DNA of 64,000 bases. It comes from Isoetes taiwanensis. Its lineage: Eukaryota > Streptophyta > Lycopodiopsida > Isoetales > Isoetaceae. Where the stretch lies: the NCBI GenBank assembly GCA_021234155.1, contig JAJEKV010000022.1, positions 2,848,728 through 2,912,727 of the forward strand. The letters are read 5' to 3'. Positions within the stretch are counted from its first letter, which is position 1; the number at the start of each line of letters is the position of its first letter. Positions 35,866 through 48,300 of the stretch are shown here, in pieces. The notes below the pieces were generated by a model that saw only the letters and a list, made by a program, of their open reading frames with translations, ran no database searches and had not been told where the DNA came from. The translations under genes and the position numbers were made by a program.

Positions 35866-38800
35866 TACTATTTTAAAATCTTAAATCTTACTCCAATTTT
35901 AAAATCTTACTCCAACCTGACCTGAATACCCTCCCCCAATATAAAACTATTTGTGCAAACTTTAGTTGTGACTAAGGTTACAAAGCTTTTCCAACCTATT
36001 TTGAAGAACATGCCTTAGCTCTAATTTGATTTGTTCGTGATAGAAATAAGGTAAATCTTTATTTTGAGTGTGTATAAAAAGGATTTTTATGTAAACTAAT
36101 AGTGGAAAATGTGAAATTTGGGCATCATCCTTCACTTAAGGAAATGAGTCTTCCATGCACTGACAAGACTCTTCCAAATGCTGCACTAAAAACGATACTT
36201 TTATCTTTCTAAGACAAAGGAGTCCGATAAACAAGGAGTTTGCCCAAATAACAAACTTGTAAGACAAGCCTACCTCACTGTCATGGTATAGGCCTAAGTA
36301 AGATTCCTCTGTTTGAAACTATGTTAGCATCAACAATTTGTAAAATCATGCCATTGTGAAAACCATAGAAAATTGGCTGCTCTTAAACAAAGTCTGCTCT
36401 TCAAGTCCTGTCAAAATTTAGGGTAAAGTTCTTTTGAGCTTTGGACGGTCCAAGAAAGATTAGTAAACAAGAGGCCGGCGTATACTTCGAATGTTTTTGT
36501 CTAGATTGGCATCATCAAGGAGCTGGCACATACTTCGCATATTTTGTCTACAGAGGAAAGCTTAGCCCAGCCAGAATGCATCAGTGCATATATGAATTTC
36601 GAAAAAATCTGTCAATAACAGCAGCTACACTAAAAACTCAAAAGAAAATGGTACGAAAGTGCAATACCTTTTGGTGTTTGCAGATGAACTCACACAGTCA
36701 TTTCATAAATCAGGTAACCTCTCAAATATAAAATCAAACGAATCTTGCCATCATACGTTGATGATATCAACAGATATTAGTTAGTTCTGCTATGCAGACG
36801 TTTGTAATCATTTGGCAAAAATTGCAATTATTGCATAGAGCGTCCAAAAAGCGATGTCATCGCGAAGCAGTAAAAGAAAAACCCAAAACCTGGGCCGGCT
36901 TTGAAGGATCCGATACGCCACATATGTAGTGCAGATCGAAACCCTAATTAGGTTTAGGGTATAGGACGAATTTAGATAAATCCGAACGCAATCTAACCAT
37001 CCATGTTGGATGGTATTACACCAATATTCCCTTTGTTTTTTCTGCCAGAAAATGCAAAGTAAAGTGGTGGGCGAAATTTTTGGTGGTCGTGGACTGGCCA
37101 TTCATTTATTTTCTTGGAGTTGTCTCCTTCGTATTATCTTCTGCAATTGAAGAAAGGGCAGGTGTTACATTACGATTGTCTATGGTTTTGGCATGTAATT
37201 GAAGAAAGGGGCTGGTGTTACATTACGATTGTCTATGGTTTTGACATGTATAAGTATGTCAAAACTCTACTTTGTTGGGGTCAGATAATAGAGTTTGAGT
37301 TTTGCATGGTTATGGTTTTTTTTGTTCTTCTTATAGAAGGTCTTAGGTCAACTCATTTCTGGAAGGAAGGAGCTGCAGCATGGAGGCGATGGCAGCTACG
37401 TTTGGCACATGCAAGTTGTGCTCGGAGGTTTCGTTGCAGGGAAATAGCGATGGCCGCTAAGCCTGTGAAGGCAATGGGTATGACTAGGCCTACACTTGTA
37501 GGTTCGTCTGTTTGTTGTGGCTATGCTTGTTTGTGGGATTGATTCATAGGCCAGCTCTCTGTCGTCGTAGCCAGACCTCCAAATTTTGAGGATAAGGATA
37601 TTGCTCCTGCAACAAATATGTTGAGGCTGCTCTTGCAGATTTGTTGCAGGGCATTCCCATTCGAATTCCCTGTTGCATCCAAGGAATCTGCTTACAGCCA
37701 TTTTGCCCTTTTTTATGTTGGGCGATTCTGAGAGGTCAATTTGTGTGCTCATATGAGAAGATGCATGCATGCTGCAAGGTTATTGCAGTGGGCATGATTC
37801 ATGGATCTTTTTCTGTTTGAATTTCATTTTCACTTCTTCACTTCCATGCAACGTAGTTCGAGCGCTTCTTGCAAGCACATACCTATGTTTGTTTGCAGAC
37901 AGGGCAAATGAAGGTGTTGTGGTGTTTTGCTAGATCTTCTTCTGTTTTAACTTTATTTCCCTTTCGAAGTTTGTGATTATCATTTATGGCAAACTTTGCA
38001 ACAAGCCCAAATTGTTGCAGTCCAGAGTTGTATTAGTCTTGTTGTTATGTAGAGTTGTTCTTGTAATTGAAGTGTATGTCATTGGCACACCTGCTTTGCT
38101 GATGGAAGACAGACTCCTGATAACTTGAATGTTAGCTTATAAAGTCCAGAATTGTCTTAGATTCTCTGTTCCACATTGTTGTTCTTGTTATTCAAATGTT
38201 CTTCTTTTTGTAATTCAATGTATGTTATGGAAGACAGAGTTCCTGTTATGTAAACACTCTAGGCGTATTAATGACTATATGATTGACTTGGGACCATGGC
38301 CTTCAAATCTTTGGCTGACGTGTAAATTGGGGTTTGACCCCATCTTCTTTTTGGCTCTATGGCCAGGGTTAAAGGATATGGAATATCCTCTGATATATTC
38401 TCTGGATCAAAGGTCCAGATGGAACGAGTATTATTAGATGGAACGAGATGAAGCTTCGAGATATCCAAGTTCCTAAATTTAGTGGAAGGCTTGAACACTA
38501 TATTTTTTTCCTCAAGAGATAAAAAAAAACCAAGCACCAATAATGGTGTAGCAACATACCAGACAACACAGTGCCATGCCATTGATTTACCCTCGAACAT
38601 TTACAGTGCCATGCCATTGATTTACCCTCGAACATATGAAAAACACCTACATCATAAAAGGAAGAAGAAGAGGCGGAGTAGTTTTAATATCCAACTGGAA
38701 CTAAAAGCAAGCATAATGAGTACTGTAGCAGAAACACTGGGGAAACTTATGAATGCAACTTGGATACTCCACACGTGCATGAAAGGGAGTGGTTGGTTCT

Positions 38801-39245
38801 TTACCCTATTTCCTTAGATATGTTGTGGTTTAAACACGGACATTGTCCAAGGTTTACCATGCATGGCAGTGGCATGAGTGAGTAACTCACATGGATTGAA
38901 AATAGGGGGTTCCTTACCGAAAAATCCGCCTATTCTTAAAAATATCCGATCATCTAAAAGTATTTTCGGCAATTTTTTTATCATCTAAAAATATTTCCGG
39001 CAATTTTTTGGTAGTAAAAACAAAAAATCCGGTAAAATACACCAGAAATTGCAACTTTCAAATTTTTTTTCACCAAAAATTGCACTTTCAAATATTTTTT
39101 CAAATGTTTTTTTTTTCAGGTAGTCTGAAATACTATTTTTGAGCCATGCTAACTCACACTTAATAAAACGCCAAGTCTTATTCATTCACCAAAAACGGTT
39201 TATTTCAACATGGGCATACAGTTATAATATGTTTAATACACGGGG
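35866..39245. other. Stretch without a recognisable gene
   Basis: No family is recognisable. Local duplications include a ~57-bp pair with GTGTTACATTACGATTGTCT (37161 and 37216) and a 33-bp pair with GCCATGCCATTGATTTACCC (38571 and 38606). A short palindromic AAACCCTAATTAGGTTTAGGG lies near 36940. Confidence 0.4.
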
Positions 39246-41547
39246 TCAAGCACAGCTGAGGTTGTTGCCAGGGCTGACCCCTAATTTGCTGCAGAATTTC
39301 TTGTAGTAACTGATTCTATTGGCAGCTGCACTTGTTTCACTTCCTTTCCCACATTCATAACCACCATTGATGATCCTAATGGTTTTGCCGAATCCAGAAC
39401 CCTCAACCATAGCCTGGTGACAGGAGCCAGCACTAGAAGGGCTTTGTGTCCAGAACCACAGAGATGCCTTGAATGAGGTCCCTGCATCTTGCACCAAAAG
39501 ATCTGGGTTGTTGAGCAAGCCCAACTTCAGATAACTTCCTGCTGCACCGTAGTTGTAATTCCTGTATCAGATCAGATGACATATTTTAGTCAGTAAAATA
39601 TAAGCACTGAATTTGGCTGGTTTGTTTGTGAATGTTTGAGTAGAATTAAAAAAATTGCGCAACAATGCAGCATACCAGGAAAGCTGAAGTGGGCCTCTGC
39701 CATAGTAGCTCTTTCAAGAGGCACAAGGGTACTGTGTGCTGCTCTGGCAGTAAGTGCTGGAGGGGCTTATCTCCTTGAGATACTGCAAACCTGAACAGCA
39801 TCTAAGCTTAGAGCAAATATGAAAGAAAAATGTAAAAGAGTTCAATTGAGAAGGTTGAAGAGTTAAGAGTGTAAACCTCCAGTTTCCTGCTGGACGTTGG
39901 CAAAGAATGCAGCGAGTTCTCGTTTCTTATCATCGGAGGAGCCAGAGGAGCCAAACTGGGCAAAGGCGTTTGCAGCCTACACCACTACCAGTACCACCAC
40001 CACTACCACCACCAGAACATTGGCTCTGGCATCTGGCACCACAGTACGCCGCGGTGGATCCGCACCACCCGTATTGGCTCGCCCACTTTATTGGCTCCCG
40101 AAACCGAGTTCGCGAACCAATCGGGTTCGCCAGCGGGCTTGGTCGGATTCCTTTTGCGAACCCGGGACGCGCCCGATAGCGAGGGCGTCGGGCGAGGGGC
40201 GTGGCCTTTCCTACGGGTTTACGCTGGCGAACTCCCAACCCGGTTTGTTGCGGGATTCGCGGTCTTGTGCATGGGCTTTCGGATCTGGCGTAAAGGCGTA
40301 CGAGGTTCGCTGGCGAACCCAGTCCTCGCGACGCCCCGAAAGTAACGGCCGCTGGAGGGCTTCTGAAAGGTTTTCTTTTCTTTATCAGATTATGGGCACA
40401 GTGCAATCTTGCATATGAAGAAATGCAACATTTCTTTGGCAAAAGGGCTCTCCTGCGAAGAATTTGAGCGGATTGAAGGCGACCTTTGGCTTCAATTTTC
40501 CGCCGGATTTGAGAGGAATTCTTCAAGAAGGCCTTCCGGTTGGAGAGGGCTTTCGCATTGGAGATCCGGTGGCTTGCAAATGACTAAAAATGTGGTTTAA
40601 TATTCCTTTAGTTAAGCCTCTGTTTAGAAGTAGAAAAAGGATCGTTTTGGTGGAAGCAATGGGGCCCGAGACCTTCTAATCCCGATCAAAATTTTGTTCA
40701 AATCGCCGCATAAATTTGAAGAAAGCTCCAATTGCGGTTACGATTTCTGTAAATTGTTACATACCCACCTCCCCAAATCGGGTTGGCAATCCAGTTTTCC
40801 ATATTCAAGAGAACGAAGTGGCTTATGTTGCTTATGATGTGAATGATTTTATCATGAAGCGAGCTTTGGTTCGGCGATTGGGACCTTATTCCGTCTTTTG
40901 GGCTCGTGGATGGAAATGTAATTGGAATTAAACTAAGGGGAATGATAAAAAATCGCTTCATTCGAATCGGGTAGTAAAATATTTTGTTCAAGTCTGGATG
41001 AGATGGGTCACGTAAAAGATCAAAATCGATGCCTCCCCCGACGCCTCGGCCCGGCCGGCCAGACAAGATTCGGGCCTGGCGAACCCGGAGGGTGGCTGTG
41101 CACCCATCGACGCACCTCGACGCTCCCCGGCAAAAGGCGCCAGATGGGTCTGCCACCCGTGATTCGCCTGGGCGAACCCGTAGGGGTGGCTGTGCACCCA
41201 CGGACGCTCCCGCCAACGCCGCAGACGTGAATCTCGTTAGGGTTCGCTTGGCTTAACCCAAGAAGAATGCCAAGTAAGCCGGCCGCCATAGCCCCGTCGC
41301 GCATGGGGTTCGCCTCGAAGGACCGGGCTGGTTCGGCTGAAGCGATTCAGTGGTTCGCATAACCCAGCTTGGACGCCCAACTTCGTTTCGGGGGCCATTC
41401 GAAGTACCGGTATTGGCTGCAGCACAGATTGTTTGCACAGCGCTTCCCTCCGGCCTGGCTCCCGCATTGCGCCCCATGTGCCCCAGCTAGTAGCACCAAA
41501 TTTATCACAACAACAACAACTATCACCCCTGCTGAAACTCTACCCAT
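39246..41547 (-). pseudogene. GH19 chitinase with hevein domain, split by a transposon
   Basis: GH19 chitinases hydrolyse fungal chitin and are usually secreted. The start ATG at 41547 (alternative 41577) opens a hydrophobic signal peptide (VIVVVVVINLVLLAGAHG). The first half of the chitin-binding domain follows (CGSQAGGKRCANNLCCSQY). A 1,330-bp transposon (40080-41409) interrupts it, and the domain resumes with SQYGWCGSTAAYCGARC and a Gly-rich linker. The catalytic domain follows in another frame, lacking its first residues: [15 protein letters not shown], with the catalytic Glu but Gln for the usual His. Exon 1 ends at 39877. Exon 2 (39676-39790) has a TGA where family members have Gly before KSYYGRGP. 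Exon 3 (39246-39561) is intact: NYNYGAAG, SFKASLWFW, INGGYECGKG. The short spacing resembles class IV enzymes. Three independent lesions make it non-functional. Confidence 0.9.
40080..41409. mobile_element. Mutator-like (MULE) non-autonomous element inside the chitinase
   Basis: GTATTGGCT occurs immediately left (40071-40079) and right (41410-41418) of this insert, a 9-bp target duplication typical of Mutator-like elements. The ends are imperfect inverted repeats, both reaching CCCGAAAC after a short variable start (TTGGCTCCCGAAACCGAGTT on the left; ATGGCCCCCGAAACGAAGTT on the right, inverted). The ends are GC-rich and full of GGTTCGC/GCGAACC palindromes. The ~600-base centre (about 40370-40970) is AT-richer and could be captured host sequence, as in Pack-MULEs. 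No transposase is encoded. Confidence 0.8.
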
Positions 41548-41577
41548 TCTTCTTCTGTTGAACCTGCCTCCCCACAT

Positions 41578-42729
41578 TGGTATTTATTCTGCAGCTCTCG
41601 AAGCTTCTTGCTTGCTTCTCATTGCCAGCCATTCTTGACCCGGCAAAGATCTGACCCGACAACGAGACCCCCTTTTTATTGGCCCCTTCTTTGAAATTTT
41701 TTACTTCCTGGTGAAAAAGATACACAAGTCACCACGTTGCTGCAGTCGAGTGGATACGAAAAGATAGCTTTCACTTCACTGGAATAGCTTGGGAATTGAC
41801 CGCCTTTCCACCAGCAGTGGTCTGACTCTACACACTAATGACAATGCCAAGCATTTGGAAGCACTGTTTCATTATGTATGGACTTTCCTTGAGTCCATAC
41901 GCCTCCGAAATTGACGCAAATTTCTGGAATATTATTGTTTTTTTAATAGAATGATGCAAATTTTTGGGAAACGTGCAGGTAGGTGAGATGGCAGGTGTTG
42001 TTTCTATTAAGCCAAGGAAGACACAACAAACTCGGTGTCGCGGAAAAGCGTCTTCTGTATAAGAGGTGTTGCTAGTCAAGCTTTGTTTTGCAAATCTGTG
42101 CAGCAGGAGCACGTGTCCCATTCAGCAGTCTAATGGGATTATTGCTATTTTCCTGCACATATCCAGTTAAATGTTAGTATTGTAATAGGTTATCGAGAGG
42201 GACATACAAGTGTGAAATTGGGCGACCGCCTTATTTAAGTCTAGCTTCACGTCCGATGACATTCAAGAATGTCAGATTTAATGTTGCGGAAGTGTTGCCT
42301 AAAGGGGCATGATGCAAAAAGAAATTCAATTAACTAAGATAGATAGATGAATTTTTTTAAGAAAAAATGCATTGCCTAACTAAAGAATTAAAATTAAGTT
42401 CGAAAAATCAATTTCACAATTAAACCTAACGTAACCTAACCCTAACTGCTAACCCTAACAGCTTCGAGCTAACCTAATGTAACCTAACCCTAACAGCTTC
42501 GAGCTATGGCGGCGACATTATCGGGTATGGTATGGCAGCATAGGCATCGGGTATGGCAGCACAGGCATCGAGTATGGGAGCACAGGCATCGGCCAAGCTT
42601 AGGAACTGCGTTTCAGGTACATTAGAAACGAAGAAGCTCATGGAAGAAGAAGAAGAAGAAGAAGCTCGTGGAAGAAGAAGCTATTCAGAAGAAGCTTGTG
42701 GAACTGAGTGTTTTTATTTAGTATAGAGT
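41578..42729. repeat. Chitinase upstream region with short tandem repeats
   Basis: This would hold the dead chitinase's promoter on the minus strand; I see no certain TATA box. At 42429-42500 an ACCTAACCCTAAC-type segment ending AGCTTCGAGCTA is duplicated; it resembles telomere sequence but is not a uniform array. A 21-bp unit (GCATCGGGTATGGCAGCACAG) occurs about three times at 42520-42595, followed by a GAA-rich run at 42630-42690. A degenerate member of the AAATTGGGCG palindrome family lies at 42213-42240. Confidence 0.6.
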
Positions 42730-42735
42730 TATTCA

Positions 42736-43130
42736 TGTGTTGGAGCTTGGCGCCATGACCGGATTGAAACCATCCCCGATGAACAGGGCAGCAGAATCAC
42801 TCCTTCATTTGTATAGGCACGACGTTTCATCTGAGATGCAACTGAGATTGAGGCTGCTATGAATCTTGCTAGTATTCCTTTCTTTGCTGCAAAGCGATTA
42901 ATTGGAAAGACCGTTTTCTATTGTGCAGTATATTAAAGCTATGGTCCTTCAAAGTATTTCCTAGAGCTGTAGATGCAGCCATGATCGTTGTGAAATAAGG
43001 ATAAGGGGAAGCAAATTTCTTCAGAAGGATTCGGTTCAAATGGTGCTTGTTTTGAGGTATGTCTACTAAGGATGTAAGAAAATGGTGCTTGTTTTGAGGT
43101 ATGTCTACTTGAAGTTCTAAGGATGTAAGA
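42736..43130 (+). pseudogene. HSP70 N-terminal fragment
   Basis: HSP70 chaperones have an N-terminal ATPase domain. The fragment reads CVGAWRHDRIETIPDEQG and then SRITPSFV before a TAG. Family members have a similar block followed by AFTD. After a frame change, EIEAAMNLA and FFAAKRLIGKTV match the next block (AAMNP, VFDAKRLIGR). A weaker piece (SVQMVLVLR) at about 43030 suits the following EEISSMVL segment. A ~45-bp duplication around GGTGCTTGTTTTGAGGTATG (43035-43125) disturbs the end. Most of the ~650-residue protein is absent. Confidence 0.75.
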
Positions 43131-43262
43131 AAATATTAAGTTTAACAGGTTCTGTGCATCAGGAATTGCTTCAAAGAGCATATCCGGCAGGCAAATTGAT
43201 GTGAAGCCGAATGGGAAATGTGGTTCCAGAAATCAATCATGCACAAGGATTTGGGCACAAGG

Positions 43263-45058
43263 AATTGCAATGGTCTGCAAATTGGGTGGCCGCCAGATTT
43301 CCTGCCAGACAAGACTCAATTATAGACTACTCTTACTAGACAAGACAAGAGGTAAAAAAAAATGATGGTCTTGCAAATTGGGCGGTCGCCTGATTTCTTG
43401 CCAGACAGGTTATCAGAAATATGCAAAAAAGTAAGGTTTTAGTTGTTTGGGGCCTCTAGACTGGGCGGTCACCCTATTTGAGTTACCGGACTTCACAAGA
43501 TAGACAAGACCAGACCTTTGTTAGGGGCCTTGAAATTGGGCGGTCGCCCAATTTCAGGTACAAGCTGTTCACTTCAAATATAAGCTGAACAGTAGCTGTT
43601 CACTTCAAATATAAGCTGAACAATATGTACATTACAATATATAAAGTTTATTCATATGTTTGTATTCAATACGCCAGATATTGCTTCAGATGACTTCGAA
43701 GCACACTTCAATCATTCATTGAACATATTCCAACCATTTCTTTAATTTATCGTTTCTAATGTCTATCAAATGTTATAGTTAAGCTCATGCTTCAATCATC
43801 TCTTTTTTATTTGATTATTATTAACATTACTTATGTGTATCAAATCTTTTAGCTAACATGGTATCTCCTCACACTTTTAATGGCTTATGCACACAATACC
43901 ATCCTTTTAACGTTCAATGCATGCCAAAATACAAGGGAGATGTGGACATCTATACAAAAAGTATAAAAAACAATAGATAAAGAAGGTGCGCCTACCTTTA
44001 GTAGTCTTGAACAAGCAAAATCCTTTTAAAATGTCTTCTAGATGGTGGGCGCCCTGGTGGAGGAGGACCACAGAATGGAGGAAGAAAAGACGACCTTGCA
44101 CCTTTCAAATGAGGTCTTAATATGCGCAAAAATAAGTCAAAAAAGACTGCATGCATGATGGACACGTGGAGCGTAGTAAAAAGTATAGGGTATATTTGGT
44201 GGGCCCATAATGGGTCACAAAAAAAACCCACCTTTTCATGAGCATTTCAAATTTCAAATTAAAGTGGCCACATCGACCTCTCACGTGGTAGTCAAAATTC
44301 AAATTCAAATTCAAATTTCCCCCCCTCAACTCAATATTGCCTCCAGGCATCTCGACATCTGTCATTGCAGCCTTCAACTAGGCGCTTGTGGACAGCTCTC
44401 AACTAGGCGCTTTGCCTCCACAATGTAAGTTTTCGTGTTTTCATTAGCATGTAGCATGCGCTAATGTAATCCGCTAGTACTTCCATGTTTTGCTGCCATT
44501 TTCTTGCAATTCTAGAGTATTTGTTAAGTAACTCTAATGTATCATTGAGCATTCTGGCTAATGAAAATCTAAGTACCCATGTTTCTGTAAGCTTATTACA
44601 GCCTGCAATGACACAATGATCATGAGGTGATGAGTCCATCTGTAGGCTTGAAGATGAGGTAAGAGTTTTTGTTGTTTGAAATCACATAGCTAGTTGTGGT
44701 AGAGTTTGTATTAGACATGTGTAGATATTGTTGTTGTCAGATGGGGTGCTTGGAAGTGAATATATATGGCTCAGCACGCGCCCAACTTGGTGGCCCAAAG
44801 TTGCTAGGCAAGTTGTTTGGGGGTCCAATTTGGAGCTTGTGCCCTAAAACAGAGCGGACGACCAATATGGAGAGTCTTAAATGGACGAAGGCCCAATTTC
44901 ATGCGTCCAAATTGGGCGGGCGCCCAATTTAAGGGCAAAAAAAAAAAAAAAAAAAACCTCAAATTGGGCGCTTGCCAATTTGGATGCACCAAATTCCAAT
45001 TTGGGCTTATCAAATTGGGCTGCGGCTCAATCTGGAAACGAGGCGAGCGCCCAATTTG
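43263..45058. repeat. Dispersed AAATTGGGCG palindromes
   Basis: A palindrome with arms AAATTGGGCG and CGCCCAATTT around two variable bases recurs at about 43268, 43374, 43464 and 43532. It appears again at 44909, 44967, 45013 and 45040, with varying decay. The copies at 43532-43555 and 44909-44930 are perfect. The two clusters flank a ~1.2-kb stretch without the motif, as subterminal repeats of a DNA transposon would. I could not define terminal inverted repeats. A run of 20 A bases lies at about 44937-44956. A ~32-bp tandem duplication with GCTGTTCACTTCAAATATAA lies at 43564-43625. Confidence 0.65.
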
Positions 45059-45351
45059 TAATGATATATCTTTCACTGTTTTGCAGACACAACAAGAGAA
45101 TGGGCTTTTAGCGACGTGGGTCGGCGACGCGTCCCGCGGCGTGGCGCCGCGAATTGCGTGACCAGTCACGCGTCTTTGCGACGTCGCATCGCGGGGGGCG
45201 TCGCATCGCGACGCCCAACACGACGTTGGGCGTGACACACGCCACGCGTCACGACCACGCCGCATCGCGTCGCGTCACTTTTTGTGCGACGTGGCGCCGC
45301 GTCGCGACGGATCGCCGTCGTTGGACGCCCGTCTGGCGGGCGCCTAGTGTA

Positions 45352-48300
45352 CTTTGTTCTTTTGGAGAACAAGGGTGGTCTTCGGCCCGCGAAAGTTGGT
45401 CCTCGTGGTAATGTCGATATTTCGAGTCCATTGGAAGAGCCAAATCATGGTTTTGGAGAGGGAAAATTGCGTCGTCCGCCCGCCGGGGCCTTCGTAAAAA
45501 GAACTTTTTGGCGGCAAAGATGTGAGCTCACGGAAGACTCGAAGCTATTTCATCGTGCACCAACACCGCATATCCTAGTGAAATGTTTTTCTCATGTCCG
45601 CGACCCGCACGCGTTGTTAACCGCTTTGTCAAAATTCTACCTTTTTTCGATGCGTAATTTTTTTAGTTATGCGTTCTTTTGCATTCATGCTTCATAAATT
45701 CGTAATTAATGCATGGTATGGAATTAAATTCTGATTTTTTGTCGGGTTGGCTTCCTAGGTCACCCAAAGATCTGAGGCAAATTTTTAGAATTTCCGGATA
45801 AAGTTCTGATCAAATAGGTAGCATTGGAGCGGTCTAGGCGACTGTTGTTGGGCAAGAGTAGCAAGACATTCATAAATTCGTAATTAATGCATAGTAAGGA
45901 ATTAAATTCTGATTTTTTTGTCGGCCAGGCTTCCTAAGTCATCGCCAACGTACATGCCGTTTTCAAAATTTCCGGACAAGGTTTAGATCAAAGTGTTTGC
46001 ATTAGTACGGTCCGGTGTTGTTGTTGGGTACCAGGCCGGGCACACTTGCCCAAGTCAAACAAGGCCATGACCTTGCAAGGCCGCCTCATTAGAGGGGAGA
46101 GTCCGAACCCCAAAAGGCGAGCCACAAAACGTTTCCCCGAGGCAGCCTTTCCTCGGCGGCTCCCCGGAGGGGGGTCAGACGCTAAAGACCACACTCCGGA
46201 TCTCGGTTCCCCTATCCGACCGTTGAATCCTTCGTTCAAGGGCCCCGGCTCGATAAGGTCCAAAAATCCAACATCCGCCCGGGAGAACTTATCAAACCGC
46301 TGGGCGTCATGGCGATCGGCAGGTGTAGAAACCAAAGTGTTTTGTCGTTCGGACATTGTGGAGGCTCGAATGGCGATTCGACTTCGCCACATCGTCGGGG
46401 AGGCGAAATTACCCTAGAGACCAAGTTGCACGGTCGGTTTTGCAAAAGAAAGAAACACTTACGCCCTACGTTGTAAAGATTCGGCGACCACCTCCTAGGC
46501 CAATTGACTACGAGTGTGTTGGACATGAGATAGTTTGACGCTTCCTCGAGAAGGGGTGGTCTTCGGCCACGAAACTTGGTCACCGGGACAATGTCGACAT
46601 TAGGAGTCCATTGGCGAGAGCGAATCACGATTCCGGAGAGGGGAGGTTGCCCGTCCGTCGCCGAGTGGCCGGAGAGGACTTTTGGGGCAAGCCGCTTGTG
46701 TGGTTTTAGGATCCGTGCTCAAGGCGTCAACACCACTCCTCTACGCCAAGACACGCCAAGCAAGGTCCTAGTCGAATCGACAAGGATAGAGCCTCCAAAC
46801 GTAAACCCTATGAGTTGCCGTGTTCTAGCGGGGTTTGCATTTTGGGTGCCGAAGTTTTGGTCTTTTGCACTTGGGACTTGGCCGATAAGATGCGATTGAG
46901 AACATGAAGCAAGAGGAACCGACGGAATGGAGTTTGGATCTGTACTCCTCCCGCCAGGCGGTTAGAAGTAAAAAGGCGACTTTTGCGGTAGCAAGACATT
47001 CATAAATTCGTAATTAATGCATAGTACGGAATTAAATTCTGATTTTTTGTCAGCAGGCTTCCTAAGTCATCGCCAACATACAGGCCAATTTTCAAAATTT
47101 CCGGACAAGGTTTAGATCAAAGTGTTTGCATTAGAACGGTCCGGGCAGCCTGTTGTTGGGCAGCCGAGCTGGCACACTTGCCCAAGTCAAACAAGGCCAG
47201 GACCTTGCAAGGCCGTCTCATTAGAAGGGAGAGTCCGAACCCCAAGAGGCGAGCCCCAAAAAGTTTCCCGAGGTAGCCTTTCCTGGCAGCGATCCCCCGG
47301 GGGGCCGTACGCTAAAGACCACACTCCCGGATCTCGATTCCCCTATCCGACCGTTGAATCCTTCGTTCAAGGGCCCTGTCTCGATAAGGTCCAAAAAAAT
47401 CCAACATCCGTCCGGGAGAACTTATCAAACCGCGAAGCGTCCTGTGGTCGACCGTGTAGAAACCAAAGTGTTTTGTCGTTCGGACATTGCGGAGGCTCCG
47501 GAATGGCGATTTGACTTCGCCACATCGTCCACGAGGCCGAAATTACCCTAGAGACCAAGTTTCACAGTCAGTTTTGCAAAAGAAAGAAACACTTACGCCC
47601 TACGTTGCAGTATTCGATAGCCACCTCCTAGGCCAATTGACTACGATTGTGTTGGACATGAGATAGTTTGACGCTTCCTCGAGAAGGGGTGGTCTTCTAG
47701 CCACGAAACTTGGTCACCAGGACAATGTCGACATTCTGAGTCCATTGGCAGAGCCGAATCACGATTCCGGAGAGGGGAAGTTGCCCGTCCGTCGCCAGGG
47801 CCTTCGGGAGAGGACTTTTGGGGCAAGCTGCTTCCAGGTGGTTTTTAAGATCCGTGCTCTGGCGTCAACACCACTCCTCTACGTCAAGACACGGCGCAAG
47901 GTCCTAGTCGAATCTGACAAGGATAGAGCCTCCGAAACGTAAACCCTATGAGTTGCCGTTCTCTAGTTTGGTTTTGCGTTTGGGTGCCGAGTTTTGGTCT
48001 TTTGCACTTGGGACTTGGCCGATAAGATGCAGTTGAGAACGCGGAGCAAGGGGAACTGACGGAATGGAGTTTGGATCTGTACTCCTCCCGTTGTGGCAGT
48101 TAGAAGTAAAGGGCAGCTTTTACAGTAGCAAGACATTCATAAATTCGTAATTAATGCATAGTACGGAATTAAATTCTGATTTTTTTGTCAGCAGGCTTCC
48201 TAAGTCGGCCAGTTTTCAAAATTTTCGGACAAGGTTTAGATCAAAGTGTTTGCATTAGAACGGTCCGGGCAGCCTGTTGTTGGGCAGCCGAGCTGGCACA

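Noticed and set aside
42421-42500. Telomere-like repeats (AACCCTAAC units)
   Set aside because: Only a few irregular units within a duplicated ~45-bp segment; no uniform array, so not a telomere or a convincing interstitial one.
45166-45443. Arg-rich open frames in the GCGACG patch
   Set aside because: They overlap on both strands and come from the repeated GCGACG composition of a transposon end.
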